17,863 bases of DNA from CAZOZP01 sp964584325 (lineage in GTDB: Bacteria; Bacteroidota; Ignavibacteria; Ignavibacteriales; Melioribacteraceae). Below the pieces are notes generated by a model that made no database searches, was not told the DNA's origin, and saw only the letters and a list, made by a program, of their open reading frames with translations. Shown piece after piece: positions 7,245 to 15,180 of this stretch. Positions within the stretch are counted from its first letter, which is position 1; each line of letters starts with the position of its first letter. The stretch is taken from contig CAZOZP010000066.1 in assembly GCA_964584325.1 (NCBI GenBank), forward strand, positions 1 through 17,863, given 5' to 3'. A program made the translations under genes and the position numbers.

Positions 7245-7729
7245 TATTTTACCTCCCCGCTTTTTGATAATTTAATTACGTCTTCAATGTTCATCCCCTT
7301 GCTTCCTGTTGCGGGGATTTCAGCCTGATATCTGAAGTGAAGAAGTTCTTTGGGAAGAGGCGGTGCATTTTCAACCGATATCTCTTCCGCCGGAACAAAT
7401 TGCGGTTCGGCATTCAAACGGCTGTTTTCCAGCAGCTCTGACGCTTTATCCATCAGGTCTTCTTCACAGGTAATCGGGAAATAATATGCGGGTATTTTTT
7501 TTCTGGTTTCGGAAAACGGCATCGAAGTATCACCAATTTTTAGTTCTTTCTTCTCGCCTAATTGTTTCTGAAGTTCACCGAAAGTATTAATCGGGTACTT
7601 CAGTCTTCCGGCTAATTCCTGAATATCCATCAGTTCGGAGATTATGCTTACAGCATTTTCACCATCCGGATGATATTTAAGGATGCCCTTTAAATGCTCG
7701 ATTTCTTTTTTTTCAAATTTAATGTCCAT
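7244..7729 (-). CDS. Orphan 161-aa soluble protein, first gene of the terpene/radical SAM operon
   Basis: The ATG at 7729 is chosen because AGGAG lies five bases upstream. The longer frame from 7777 would add a 16-residue hydrophobic stretch encoded by AT-rich leader DNA. The product is acidic/basic mixed and soluble, with a helical first half (MDIKFEKKEIEHLKGILKY onward) and one cysteine (in YYFPITCEED). The tail is proline-rich, running from about QFVPAEEISVENAPPLPK to IEDVIKLSKSGEVK. I do not recognise the family. The segment LAGRLKYPINTFGELQKQLG faintly recalls the LxxDPxxALxELG helix of nitrile-hydratase-like RiPP leader peptides, but the match is too loose to rely on. Its stop overlaps the start of the 82-aa gene, so the two are coupled. 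A scaffold, leader-bearing partner or recognition protein for the operon is only inference. Confidence 0.75.
   Translation of the reverse strand: MDIKFEKKEIEHLKGILKYHPDGENAVSIISELMDIQELAGRLKYPINTFGELQKQLGEKKELKIGDTSMPFSETRKKIPAYYFPITCEEDLMDKASELLENSRLNAEPQFVPAEEISVENAPPLPKELLHFRYQAEIPATGSKGMNIEDVIKLSKSGEVK
7251..7258 (-). promoter_or_regulatory. Strong Shine-Dalgarno for the 82-aa gene
   Basis: GGGGAGGT reads 7258 to 7251 on the minus strand, six bases before the ATG at 7244. It is embedded in the last codons of the 161-aa gene. It is the strongest ribosome-binding site seen in this operon, while the isoprenoid-synthase-like gene has none that I can see. This suggests the small peptide is made at a higher level than the enzymes. 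Confidence 0.75.
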
Positions 7730-7980
7730 AAATGCTCCTATAATTAATAGAATATAAATTAAGAGAAATATGCACATTATGGCGGTTTAAAATGCTTCAT
7801 AAGCTCCCCCCGTGATTGTTTGCCCAAATTCAATGAATCCAAATTAATTTAAGAGCGTAAATAATGCAAGAAAAAAAATATATAAATAATAGCAAATAAT
7901 AATGTTTACTTATATAAAGGATAAATCAGCGAAAATATATATTGAGATATACATTATGAGGTTGAACTTTGAGAGGGAAT
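7730..7980. other. AT-rich intergenic leader upstream of the 161-aa gene
   Basis: This stretch has no convincing gene. The promoter of the 2691-7729 operon must lie here on the minus strand, but no clean -35/-10 or TAnnTTTG pair stands out. A seven-codon frame (MKHFKPP, 7800 to 7777) sits behind a G-run on the minus strand, and its stop overlaps an ATG at 7777 that is in frame with the 161-aa gene. It could be a leader peptide or chance. The run from about 7865 to 7960 is extremely AT-rich with repeated ATA/TAAT strings. Confidence 0.5.
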
Positions 7981-7983
7981 GAA

Positions 7984-8011
7984 AAAGCGGCTCCGGATAA
8001 GGAACCGCTTT
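7984..8011 (-). terminator. Intrinsic terminator of the T9SS-cargo gene
   Basis: The stem is AAAGCGG-C-TCC paired with GGA-A-CCGCTTT (one internal mismatch) around a GGATAA loop. On the minus strand it is followed by TTTTTC, the terminal T-run overlapping the stem base. It begins six bases past the stop codon of the sorting-domain protein. Confidence 0.85.
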
Positions 8012-8016
8012 GTAAA

Positions 8017-9759
8017 TTATTTAACGAGCATTAATCTTTTAACGCAATTAAAGTTTGAGTTTCCGTCCAAGCTTAAAGCGGTAATCTTATACAGATATAT
8101 TCCGCTTGGGAGTCCGGCTGCATTAAACTTGATTGTGTGGAATCCTGAGTCCATTTTTCCGCTTATCAGTGATGCCGCTTCCTGACCGAGGAGGTTATAT
8201 ATTTTAAGCGTTACTTCTGAATCTTTAGGCAATGAGAATTCAATTGTGGTTGAAGGATTAAAAGGATTAGGATAGTTCTGTGAAATTGAATATTCTGCAG
8301 GAACTGACGTATTGCCTTGTGTTTCCACAACAATTTCTTTGGAGTATGAATATTTACCGTCAAGATCTACTTGTTTCAATCGATAGATTATATTCTGTTC
8401 AGCTATGGGTGAATCATCGGTAAATGAATAAAATATCGGACTGTTGGAATTTCCGGCGCCTTTCACAAATGCAATTTTTTTCCAGCCTTCGCCGATATTT
8501 CTTTGAATTTCAAATCCGAGGTTGTTGGTTTCGCCTGCTGTATTCCATTTAAGTAAAACTGAGGAATTCTTTCTTTCAGCGGTAAAGCTTACAAGTTCAA
8601 CCGGCAGGGGATTAGAATCTACCGAGCTTATTGCAAATTCGGAAAAGGATGTAACATTGTCGGCTCTTATATGTGTCGGGTCAACTAAAGTATAACTGCC
8701 GTAAATCTCCCAATCGGCAGTTTCGTTATTTCTTTTAAGTATCCTGAGTTTGGATGGATCTGAAATTCCGGAAATGTCTGATATATCGAATGTTACACTT
8801 GTGTTGAACGTACCGCAGGTTGTACCAAGCTGCCAGTAGCAACCTTCGTAAATTGTGCTTATTTCTGCCGGCAGTGCACCGCCGGAATTAGTCATAATTC
8901 TGTTGGCAAATAAATCCTGCATACTTCCGGTTCCGGCAGTATAAGCCGAGAGATTAAATGCAACAGAACTTTCCGGTAAAGAAAGTTCTCCTGTTCCCGC
9001 AACAGCCGCGAAGTTCATTAATTCCTGATACGGAGCTGGTTTAACCAAAATATCGAAATCATAATAACCGTAAGTTCCCTGAATAACTGCACTGATTGTT
9101 GAGATGTCAAAATCAATCTGTCCGGTTCCGTGAGGGTCAAATTCACTAACCCAGGCGGCATCGCTGTTGTCTGTATCAATAACACCCCAGCCGCTGCCAG
9201 TAGAAGCGGCACCGCTGCCAACATCATTCAAAAAGCCGGCAACTCCGTCAATCAAATTCATTTGGGCTGCCGTAGGGTAGCAAACTGAAACTGAAAGTCG
9301 GCAATTAGTTACTTTAAGTTTTAAACTGCCGTCCACATATATCTCGCCGGTGCCTCCGGCATAAACCCTTTCATCTCCGGCCTGACCGGAAATATTCCAG
9401 TTGTTATTTGAGTTTTCTGTATTAATATGGTGAAAAGATTTAAGAGAAAATCCGTAAAGTTTTAATGTAACGTTGGCAGTTCCGGCCAAAACCGAGAGAT
9501 TCTCTTCTGAGCAGGTTCCGGATGACTGTCCTTCTTTCCATGTGAAATTTCGGTATGCAAAATTTTCAACCGGAACATTGCCGCTGTAGGTAAAAGGATT
9601 GCCGTCGTCTGTTGGGAATGCTATGTCATCAGTTCCGAACATCCAGTTTGCATCGGCAGGTCCGGCTTCAAGATCCTGAACATTAAATGTAATGCTCTGT
9701 GCACTTGCAATCGTATTAATCAATAATAAAATAAGAATATAAAAAGTAATGTTTTTCAT
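8017..9759 (-). CDS. Secreted protein with type IX secretion (Por) C-terminal sorting domain
   Basis: The 580-residue protein is exported. It has a Sec signal peptide (MKNITFYILILLLINTIASA, cleavage likely after Ala20), so the N-terminus passes the inner membrane. Residues of about 21-380 are beta-rich with Gly/Ser/Asn-rich loops and no enzyme motif I recognise. About 382-489 look like a fibronectin-type-III-like domain (PLPVELVSFTAE, then LKWNTAGETNNLGFEIQR and YRLKQVDLDGKYSYSKEI), a module common next to sorting domains. From about residue 490 the type A sorting domain follows: YPNPFNPSTTIEFSLP, VTLKIYNLLGQ, GLPSGIYLYKI, ending KRLMLVK. T9SS cargo is moved over the outer membrane and often anchored to surface polysaccharide. 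GGGAG precedes the ATG at 9759. It is monocistronic with its own terminator. Adhesion or surface coat is a guess. Confidence 0.92.
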   Translation of the reverse strand: MKNITFYILILLLINTIASAQSITFNVQDLEAGPADANWMFGTDDIAFPTDDGNPFTYSGNVPVENFAYRNFTWKEGQSSGTCSEENLSVLAGTANVTLKLYGFSLKSFHHINTENSNNNWNISGQAGDERVYAGGTGEIYVDGSLKLKVTNCRLSVSVCYPTAAQMNLIDGVAGFLNDVGSGAASTGSGWGVIDTDNSDAAWVSEFDPHGTGQIDFDISTISAVIQGTYGYYDFDILVKPAPYQELMNFAAVAGTGELSLPESSVAFNLSAYTAGTGSMQDLFANRIMTNSGGALPAEISTIYEGCYWQLGTTCGTFNTSVTFDISDISGISDPSKLRILKRNNETADWEIYGSYTLVDPTHIRADNVTSFSEFAISSVDSNPLPVELVSFTAERKNSSVLLKWNTAGETNNLGFEIQRNIGEGWKKIAFVKGAGNSNSPIFYSFTDDSPIAEQNIIYRLKQVDLDGKYSYSKEIVVETQGNTSVPAEYSISQNYPNPFNPSTTIEFSLPKDSEVTLKIYNLLGQEAASLISGKMDSGFHTIKFNAAGLPSGIYLYKITALSLDGNSNFNCVKRLMLVK

Positions 9760-9877
9760 AGAAACTCCCGATTTGTTGACCTTATTATCGGATTTATTGT
9801 CCTAAGTTTATATTCAGGAAAGCAAAAAAGGTGAACTTTGATCTGAATCAAATTCTTGATGAGGTCAGCGGAAAATT

Positions 9878-11719
9878 TTATGAGGAGCGGATATATAAGG
9901 GAACTGTAAAGCGGAAGGATGAGCCTTTCCCGACTTTACTATCTACGGTAATTGTTCCTCCCTGAAGTAGAACAAATTCCTTGCAGAGTCTGAGCCCAAG
10001 CCCGGTGCTGTGTTCTCCGGAAGTACCTGTTCGGCCCGCAGAATTTTTATTTTCAAATAATTCCTTTAGAATATCATCGGGTATTCCAATTCCGGTATCG
10101 CTAACGGTAACTTCAATTAGATTTGCGCCGGCATATTTTGCGGATAAAGTAACATTTCCGTTTTTCTCAGTGTATTTAATTGCGTTTGAAAGAAGATTTC
10201 TGAATATTGAATTCATCATCTGAGGATCGGCATTTATTAAATAATTTTCGGACAATTCATTATGGAGCTTAATATTTTTCTGTTCAGCCGAGTATTTAAG
10301 TATGCTGAGGCTGTTTTCGGCTATTTCATTAAGACTGCATTCGCGGGGCTCGAAGGGTAACAGACCTTTTTGAACCTGGGCCCATTCAAGGAGATTAATT
10401 ATCAGTTTATTAAGCTGGTTTGTGTTACCGTACAAATCTTTCATTATATCCGAAATCTCTTCTTTTGTAAAAGTATTGATTTCAGTTGCAAGGAGTTTTG
10501 TCATTCCCAGAAAACCCTGGAACGGACTTTTTAAGTCGTGTGCAATAATGGAAAACAGTCTGTCTTTTTCAGAGTTGATGGTTTCCAGCTCAATTTTGCT
10601 GTCGCTTAACTCACCTACAACAGCGGCAAGCTCACCGGTTTTTCTTTTTGCATTCAAAAACATAAAATAGAAAATAACCGCTATAAATGTTAAAATTGCA
10701 GCTCCGATTCCCATATAATATGCTTTTGAATAATCAACATATGGTGAAACTCCGGATTGTGAAAACCTTAGATACCAGGATCTGTTATTATAGTTAATCT
10801 CTACGGTAAGAAGAAACAGATTCTTGGCTTTTACTCCAGGGTTACTGTCGTATAATAAGGATGCTTCGGAATATGAAGTATCATCGAATATTTCAAGGCG
10901 AATATTTTTTTCATCAAGCATTTGTTCTTCGTCTAAAATGCTGTTAATCAGATCCCGCATTCTGTAAGGACTATAAACCCATCCGATTGCCGCACTTCTT
11001 CTTTCCTCAACAGTTTCACTCGGTAAGTCATTTCTGTAAACAGGCAGATACATTAACACTCCGGGCTGAATATCGCTGTCAAACTCCTGAACTAAAAGAA
11101 CTTTTCCTGATATTGATGCCTGGTTATTGTCTATTGCATTCTGCATTGCCTTTCTGCGGATTGGTTCAGAATACATATCATAGCCTATAGCCCTCTTATT
11201 TCTGACATTACCGGGCTCCAGATATACAATTGAAGAATAAAGTTCTCTTTTCCCTTTTGGCCAGACAGAATAATCCGTAAGGCCTTCGTTTCTTACTTCT
11301 TCTATATGCGAGGACAATTCTTCAGGAGTAATTATTTTGGAAAACCCGATTCCTAAAACTCCGGGCATATATTTATCTAAATAAAGATTGTAAATAAATT
11401 TTGCCCATTCTTCTCTGGTAACATCTTTACTGCTATGAAAAAATGCTGTTCCTCCCCTTAATAAAATTGCATGATCCTTAGCTCTTCCGGAAATTGTATG
11501 ACTAATGTCGTTGCAGTGAATTTTGAAATGATTATAACCTATATACTCAGAATCTTTTTTAGCTTCGGTAAAAAGCAGATATGATAAGAATAAACCAATT
11601 AGAAATAGTAATACAGAATACAACTTTTGTCTGCCTGTATATAATGAAAAAGCAGAAACTTTCTTTTTGCTTTTTTTTCCGCTTACGCTTTTTCCTTCAT
11701 TTCCTTTTGGGTTAAACAA
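9878..11719 (-). CDS. CHASE-domain transmembrane sensor histidine kinase
   Basis: The frame has no ATG before the sensor domain. It extends back to a TTG at 11779, but that codon looks like part of a -35 box. I therefore prefer the TTG at 11719, preceded by GAGG at five bases (613 aa; start uncertain). A basic segment leads into TM1 (about 33-50), then a periplasmic CHASE domain (about 80-315; includes LLRGGTAFF and PGVLGIGFSKII) that senses small ligands. TM2 (about 335-356) is followed by a short coiled coil and HisKA with the phospho-acceptor in IIAHDLKSPFQGF (His394). HATPase_c has N512 (NLLSNAIKY), DTGIGIP (541-547) and GLGL (573-576). No receiver domain or response-regulator gene is in the window, so its partner lies elsewhere. 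The ligand is unknown. Confidence 0.93.
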   Translation of the reverse strand: MFNPKGNEGKSVSGKKSKKKVSAFSLYTGRQKLYSVLLFLIGLFLSYLLFTEAKKDSEYIGYNHFKIHCNDISHTISGRAKDHAILLRGGTAFFHSSKDVTREEWAKFIYNLYLDKYMPGVLGIGFSKIITPEELSSHIEEVRNEGLTDYSVWPKGKRELYSSIVYLEPGNVRNKRAIGYDMYSEPIRRKAMQNAIDNNQASISGKVLLVQEFDSDIQPGVLMYLPVYRNDLPSETVEERRSAAIGWVYSPYRMRDLINSILDEEQMLDEKNIRLEIFDDTSYSEASLLYDSNPGVKAKNLFLLTVEINYNNRSWYLRFSQSGVSPYVDYSKAYYMGIGAAILTFIAVIFYFMFLNAKRKTGELAAVVGELSDSKIELETINSEKDRLFSIIAHDLKSPFQGFLGMTKLLATEINTFTKEEISDIMKDLYGNTNQLNKLIINLLEWAQVQKGLLPFEPRECSLNEIAENSLSILKYSAEQKNIKLHNELSENYLINADPQMMNSIFRNLLSNAIKYTEKNGNVTLSAKYAGANLIEVTVSDTGIGIPDDILKELFENKNSAGRTGTSGEHSTGLGLRLCKEFVLLQGGTITVDSKVGKGSSFRFTVPLYIRSS

Positions 11720-11750
11720 ACATTCCTCAAACAAAAAAATCGATAGTTCA

Positions 11751-11779
11751 AGATAAGGAATACAACTATAAAATGTCAA
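11751..11779 (-). promoter_or_regulatory. Candidate sigma70-like promoter of the histidine kinase gene
   Basis: On the minus strand TTGACA (11779 to 11774) is a perfect -35 box. After 17 bases it is followed by TTATCT (11756 to 11751), a weak -10. Transcription from here would give a leader of about 25 bases to the TTG start at 11719. The evidence is pattern only. Confidence 0.35.
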
Positions 11780-11832
11780 ATTGGTTGTTATACATTTTAC
11801 TTAATTATATTATCGGAAGAAACGTGAAAAAA

Positions 11833-12258
11833 TTACTGTTTTTCGAAAAACAAATCTTTCAATGTGATTTGATTCACCACATTATCAACAGATTTCTGAA
11901 TTACGGTCCAGACCGATTTAATGGAGCAATCGAATGAATTTGTGCAGATATTGTTATCGCCGGAATGGTTTTCACAGAAGCTTTCATCAAACAGACGGCC
12001 GCCAAGGGCATTAAATACATCTCCAAGTATAATATTTTCGGGCGCACGCGAGAGTGAATATCCGCCCTGAGATCCGCGGACGCTTTCAACAAAGCCGCCT
12101 AATCTTAGTAAACGCAATATTTTTGCCGTAACGTGCTGCGAAATTCCTTCGGCCTGACTAATCTCAGGAATAGTAAGTCCGTTCTTCAAAGTATAGTAAT
12201 CTTTGCCTAACCTCATCAGGCATCTTAAACCGTATTCTTCCTGCGAACTGAATTTCAT
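11833..12258 (-). CDS. Rrf2-family Fe-S-type transcriptional regulator of the suf operon
   Basis: The 141-residue protein starts at the ATG at 12258, whose first base overlaps the TGA of the sufT-like gene; a longer frame back to 12324 only reads the sufT-like end out of frame. It is a winged-helix Rrf2 protein: MKFSSQEEYGLRCLMRL, then LTIPEISQAEGISQHVTAKILRLL (recognition helix region) and the family hallmark VRGSQGGYSLSRAPENI (60-76). Three cysteines (C95-x9-C105-x5-C111) sit where IscR/SufR-type members hold an Fe-S cluster. The known role of such proteins is to sense cluster supply and adjust suf/isc transcription. Being the last gene of the suf operon implies feedback on its own promoter. 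The Cys spacing differs from IscR (C-x5-C-x5-C), so the ligand set is unproven. Confidence 0.9.
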   Translation of the reverse strand: MKFSSQEEYGLRCLMRLGKDYYTLKNGLTIPEISQAEGISQHVTAKILRLLRLGGFVESVRGSQGGYSLSRAPENIILGDVFNALGGRLFDESFCENHSGDNNICTNSFDCSIKSVWTVIQKSVDNVVNQITLKDLFFEKQ

Positions 12259-12569
12259 CAGAAAAATCCTAAAATAAGTTTGGCTTCTTCGCTCATCATA
12301 TCCTGGTTCCAGGCAGGTTCCCAAACTAAGTCTATATAAACATCCCTGACATTCCTGATTGTCTTAAGTCTTGCTTTAACTTCTCCGGGCAATGATTCGG
12401 CAACCGGACAAGCAGGGGAAGTGAGTGTCATTTTCACATAGAGATCGAGGTCTTTGTTTGCCTCAATTTCATAAATCATTCCGAGGTCATAGATATTAAC
12501 CGGAATTTCAGGGTCGTAAACCATCCGCAATTGTCTTTCGGCTTCTTTTTCAATATATTCTTTTGTCAT
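12258..12569 (-). CDS. SufT-like MIP18/DUF59 family Fe-S maturation protein
   Basis: This 103-residue single-domain protein is of DUF59 type. It has the family blocks VYDPEIPVNIYDLGMIYEI (17-35), MTLTSPACPVAESLP with the conserved cysteine C54, and the C-terminal VWEPAWNQDMMSEEAKLILG (82-101) typical of SufT. In bacteria SufT assists maturation of Fe-S proteins, especially under high demand; the exact chemistry is not settled. It starts seven bases after the sufS stop, and its own stop overlaps the rrf2 start (TGATG). Gene order and C-terminus separate it from the PaaD homologues of phenylacetate operons. Confidence 0.9.
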   Translation of the reverse strand: MTKEYIEKEAERQLRMVYDPEIPVNIYDLGMIYEIEANKDLDLYVKMTLTSPACPVAESLPGEVKARLKTIRNVRDVYIDLVWEPAWNQDMMSEEAKLILGFF

Positions 12570-12576
12570 AATGCAC

Positions 12577-13857
12577 TCAACTGAATAGTTTTTTTATTTT
12601 GTGAAGACCTTTAATCAGAGTATCTATTTCTTCTTTTTTATTATACATTGCAAATGAAGCGCGAGCCGTTGCCTGAAGTCCGAAGAAATCCATAACAGGC
12701 TGAGTGCAGTGCTGACCGGTCCTTAAAGCAATTCCGTCTGTATCGGCAATTGTCCCGATATCGTAAGGATGTATGCCGTCAATAACGAAGGAGACTACCG
12801 CCGCCTTATCAGCCGCCGTACCTATAATTCTTAGTCCGTCAATTTCACTTAATCTTTCAGTTGCATAATTAAGGAGTTTTTTTTCGTGTGCTTCAATATC
12901 TTTGAAATTAAAAGAATTAAGATAATCAATTGCAGAGCCGAGTCCGATACCGCCAATAATATTAGGCGTTCCGGCTTCAAATCTGTGAGGAGGATCGTCA
13001 TAAGTACTGCCTTCAAAGGATACTGTTCTGATCATATCTCCGCCGCCCTGAAAAGGAGGCATTTTTTCAAGAAGATTAGCCTTTCCGTATAACACGCCTA
13101 TACCTGTAGGTCCGTATAGTTTATGACCTGAAAAAACATAGAAATCGCAGTCAAGTTCCTGCACGTCAACTTTGCTGTGAACTATAGACTGGGAGCCATC
13201 CACAAGCACAGGTATTCCGTGGGAATGTGCAATTCTGATAATATCTTTAACCGGATTAACTGTACCCAAAGAGTTTGAGGTATGAACTACTGATACAAAT
13301 TTTGTTTTTGAAGATATCATTTTTTCAAATTCTTCAAGAATAAGTTCTCCTTTTGAGTTCATCGGAATATATGAGAGTTTCAAGTCAACTCGGTCTCTAA
13401 TCAACTGCCAGGGCAGTATATTGGCGTGATGCTCCATCTGGGTTACAATAATTTCATCTCCGTCAGAAAATGTTTTTGCTCTTGCCAGCGATACAGCAAC
13501 AAGATTTATTGCTTCAGTTGCTCCTCTTACAAAAACTATCTCAGATGCACTTAAGGCGTTAAGATACTCTTTAAGTTTAAGTCTTGCAGATTCGTATGCT
13601 TCTGTTGCAAGCTCGCTGAGGAAATGGAGTCCCCTGTGGATATTCGCATTATCGTACATATAATAATCGTACATATTGTTTATAACTTTCAGGGGCTTCT
13701 GTGTTGTTGCGGCATTATCAAGATAAACAAGAGGTTTGCCGTTTACCAGTCTTGAAAGAATCGGGAAATCCTTTCGGATTTCTTCAACATTAAAAATTCT
13801 TTTTCCGGGTGTTTCACCGGTTTCGGAATCTGATAGATATTCCTGCCTTGCGCTCAT
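12577..13857 (-). CDS. sufS: SufS-type cysteine desulfurase
   Basis: The 426-residue PLP enzyme removes sulfur from L-cysteine as a persulfide and supplies the SufBCD scaffold. Group II (SufS/CsdA) features are clear: YLDNAATTQKP (45-55), NIHRGLHFLSE (72-82), the PLP-stacking His in TQMEHHANILPW (139-150), the PLP lysine K246 in FSGHKLYGPTGIGVLYGK, and the catalytic C384 in RTGQHCTQP. An N-terminal extension of about 25 residues before the conserved start (EIRKDFPIL) is ordinary for the family. The ATG overlaps the sufD stop by one base (TAATG). No SufE or SufU gene is present in the operon, so the sulfur-transfer partner must be encoded elsewhere or be dispensed with. Confidence 0.95.
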   Translation of the reverse strand: MSARQEYLSDSETGETPGKRIFNVEEIRKDFPILSRLVNGKPLVYLDNAATTQKPLKVINNMYDYYMYDNANIHRGLHFLSELATEAYESARLKLKEYLNALSASEIVFVRGATEAINLVAVSLARAKTFSDGDEIIVTQMEHHANILPWQLIRDRVDLKLSYIPMNSKGELILEEFEKMISSKTKFVSVVHTSNSLGTVNPVKDIIRIAHSHGIPVLVDGSQSIVHSKVDVQELDCDFYVFSGHKLYGPTGIGVLYGKANLLEKMPPFQGGGDMIRTVSFEGSTYDDPPHRFEAGTPNIIGGIGLGSAIDYLNSFNFKDIEAHEKKLLNYATERLSEIDGLRIIGTAADKAAVVSFVIDGIHPYDIGTIADTDGIALRTGQHCTQPVMDFFGLQATARASFAMYNKKEEIDTLIKGLHKIKKLFS

Positions 13858-15158
13858 TAAATTTCAGTCCGGTGTAAATGCTCAAATATTTTATGATTCA
13901 GTTCTTCTTTTAGTTCATCAATTTTTATTTTTTCAATAACATCACTTGCAAATGCGCGTATTAAAATAGAATTTGCAAGTTCTGCCGGAATTCCTCTGGA
14001 GCGGAGATAGAAGAAGCCTGCTTTATCAAGTTTACCTATTGCCGCACCGTGCGAGCATTTAACATCATCGGCAAATATTTCAAGCTGGGGTTTTGTATTA
14101 ATTCTTGCTTTATCAGAAAGAAGCACTGTTTTGTTGGATTGATAAGCATTTGTTTTTTGTGCATCTTTTCTTACGAATATCTTTCCGTTGAAAATTCCGC
14201 GCGATTCATCGTCTAGTATTCCTTTATATAGTTCGTTGCTTCTGCAATCAGGTACCGAGTGGTCAACAATGCTGTGATTATCAACTATTCGTTTATCCTT
14301 CCCGAGATAAATTCCCCATAAATTGCATTCTGCATCAGAACCTTCGAGTCTGCTGTTAATGTCGTTTCTAACCAGGCTTCCGCCAAGAGTAAAATTATAA
14401 TGCGAAAGAACGCTTCTTTCTTTCTGAACTGCCTGAAATTTCTCTAAATGAAATGATGAGTCGTTTTCTTCCTGAATTTTGTAAAAATCCAAAACTGCAT
14501 TTTGGTTCAGAACGGCTTCAGAGACTATGTTGCTGAAACTGCCTTCGTTTATTCCGCTGTAGCCGGCAATAATTCTTACCGCCGAGTTTTCTTCAAGAAT
14601 AAAAAGATTCCTCAAAGGGAATAGGGCACCTGATTGCGTATTAATATAGTTAAGGTTAATTATATGCTCTACTGAGGTATTCTTTGGTATATGGATAAAC
14701 AAACCTTGAGAAAGAAACGCTCCGTTCAGAGAATGAAAGGGATTTTCGGAAGACGCAATCTTTCCGAAGTATTTTTCAAATAATTCAGGATATTTTGAAG
14801 AGGCACTTATAATCGAATCGACCACGACTCCTTGCGGCAGTGTTTCAATATCACCTGAAATTGAAAAGTTATTTGCGTCAGTGATGCTTACTTCAATTTT
14901 TCCCTTATGCGGAATTTTAGATGTATCTTCATTTGCCGTATTCTCTTTAGCAGTGGTGAATTTGTTTTCGAGCAGAGGAGAAACATTAGTGAACCGCCAT
15001 TCTTCATCTTTGGCAGAAGGGAAGGGAACAGCGATAAACTCTTCAAGCGATTGTTTTCTGAAATCAGTCAGAAACAAGCTTTCTTCTTTAATGTCGATAG
15101 CTGACGCATCGAAATCATTTTTATATAGTTGTTTTATTTCTTCAGAATTTTTTATCAT
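13857..15158 (-). CDS. sufD: Fe-S cluster assembly protein SufD
   Basis: The 433-residue SufB/SufD-family protein forms the SufBC2D scaffold with SufB and SufC in the cytoplasm. The N-terminal helical part has PSAKDEEWRFTNVSPL (47-62), typical of SufD. The right-handed beta-helix core carries NAVLDFYKIQEE (220-231). The C-terminal block has NKTVLLSDKARINTKPQLEIFADDVKCSHGAAIG, with the conserved C368-S-H370; the equivalent histidine in E. coli SufD is needed at the SufB-SufD interface. It starts 22 bases beyond the sufC stop and overlaps sufS by one base. Sequence is more divergent than SufB, as usual. Confidence 0.94.
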   Translation of the reverse strand: MIKNSEEIKQLYKNDFDASAIDIKEESLFLTDFRKQSLEEFIAVPFPSAKDEEWRFTNVSPLLENKFTTAKENTANEDTSKIPHKGKIEVSITDANNFSISGDIETLPQGVVVDSIISASSKYPELFEKYFGKIASSENPFHSLNGAFLSQGLFIHIPKNTSVEHIINLNYINTQSGALFPLRNLFILEENSAVRIIAGYSGINEGSFSNIVSEAVLNQNAVLDFYKIQEENDSSFHLEKFQAVQKERSVLSHYNFTLGGSLVRNDINSRLEGSDAECNLWGIYLGKDKRIVDNHSIVDHSVPDCRSNELYKGILDDESRGIFNGKIFVRKDAQKTNAYQSNKTVLLSDKARINTKPQLEIFADDVKCSHGAAIGKLDKAGFFYLRSRGIPAELANSILIRAFASDVIEKIKIDELKEELNHKIFEHLHRTEI

Positions 15159-15180
15159 ACATTTCCTCAGTTAACGGGGT

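Noticed and set aside
7979..8185. 68-aa plus-strand open frame
   Set aside because: It begins in the terminator and runs antisense to the sorting-domain codons of the T9SS cargo gene.
11837..11852. Palindrome TGTTTTTCGAAAAACA at the end of the Rrf2 gene as a terminator
   Set aside because: It has no loop, the stem is almost all A/T, and it lies inside the last codons without a following T-tract.
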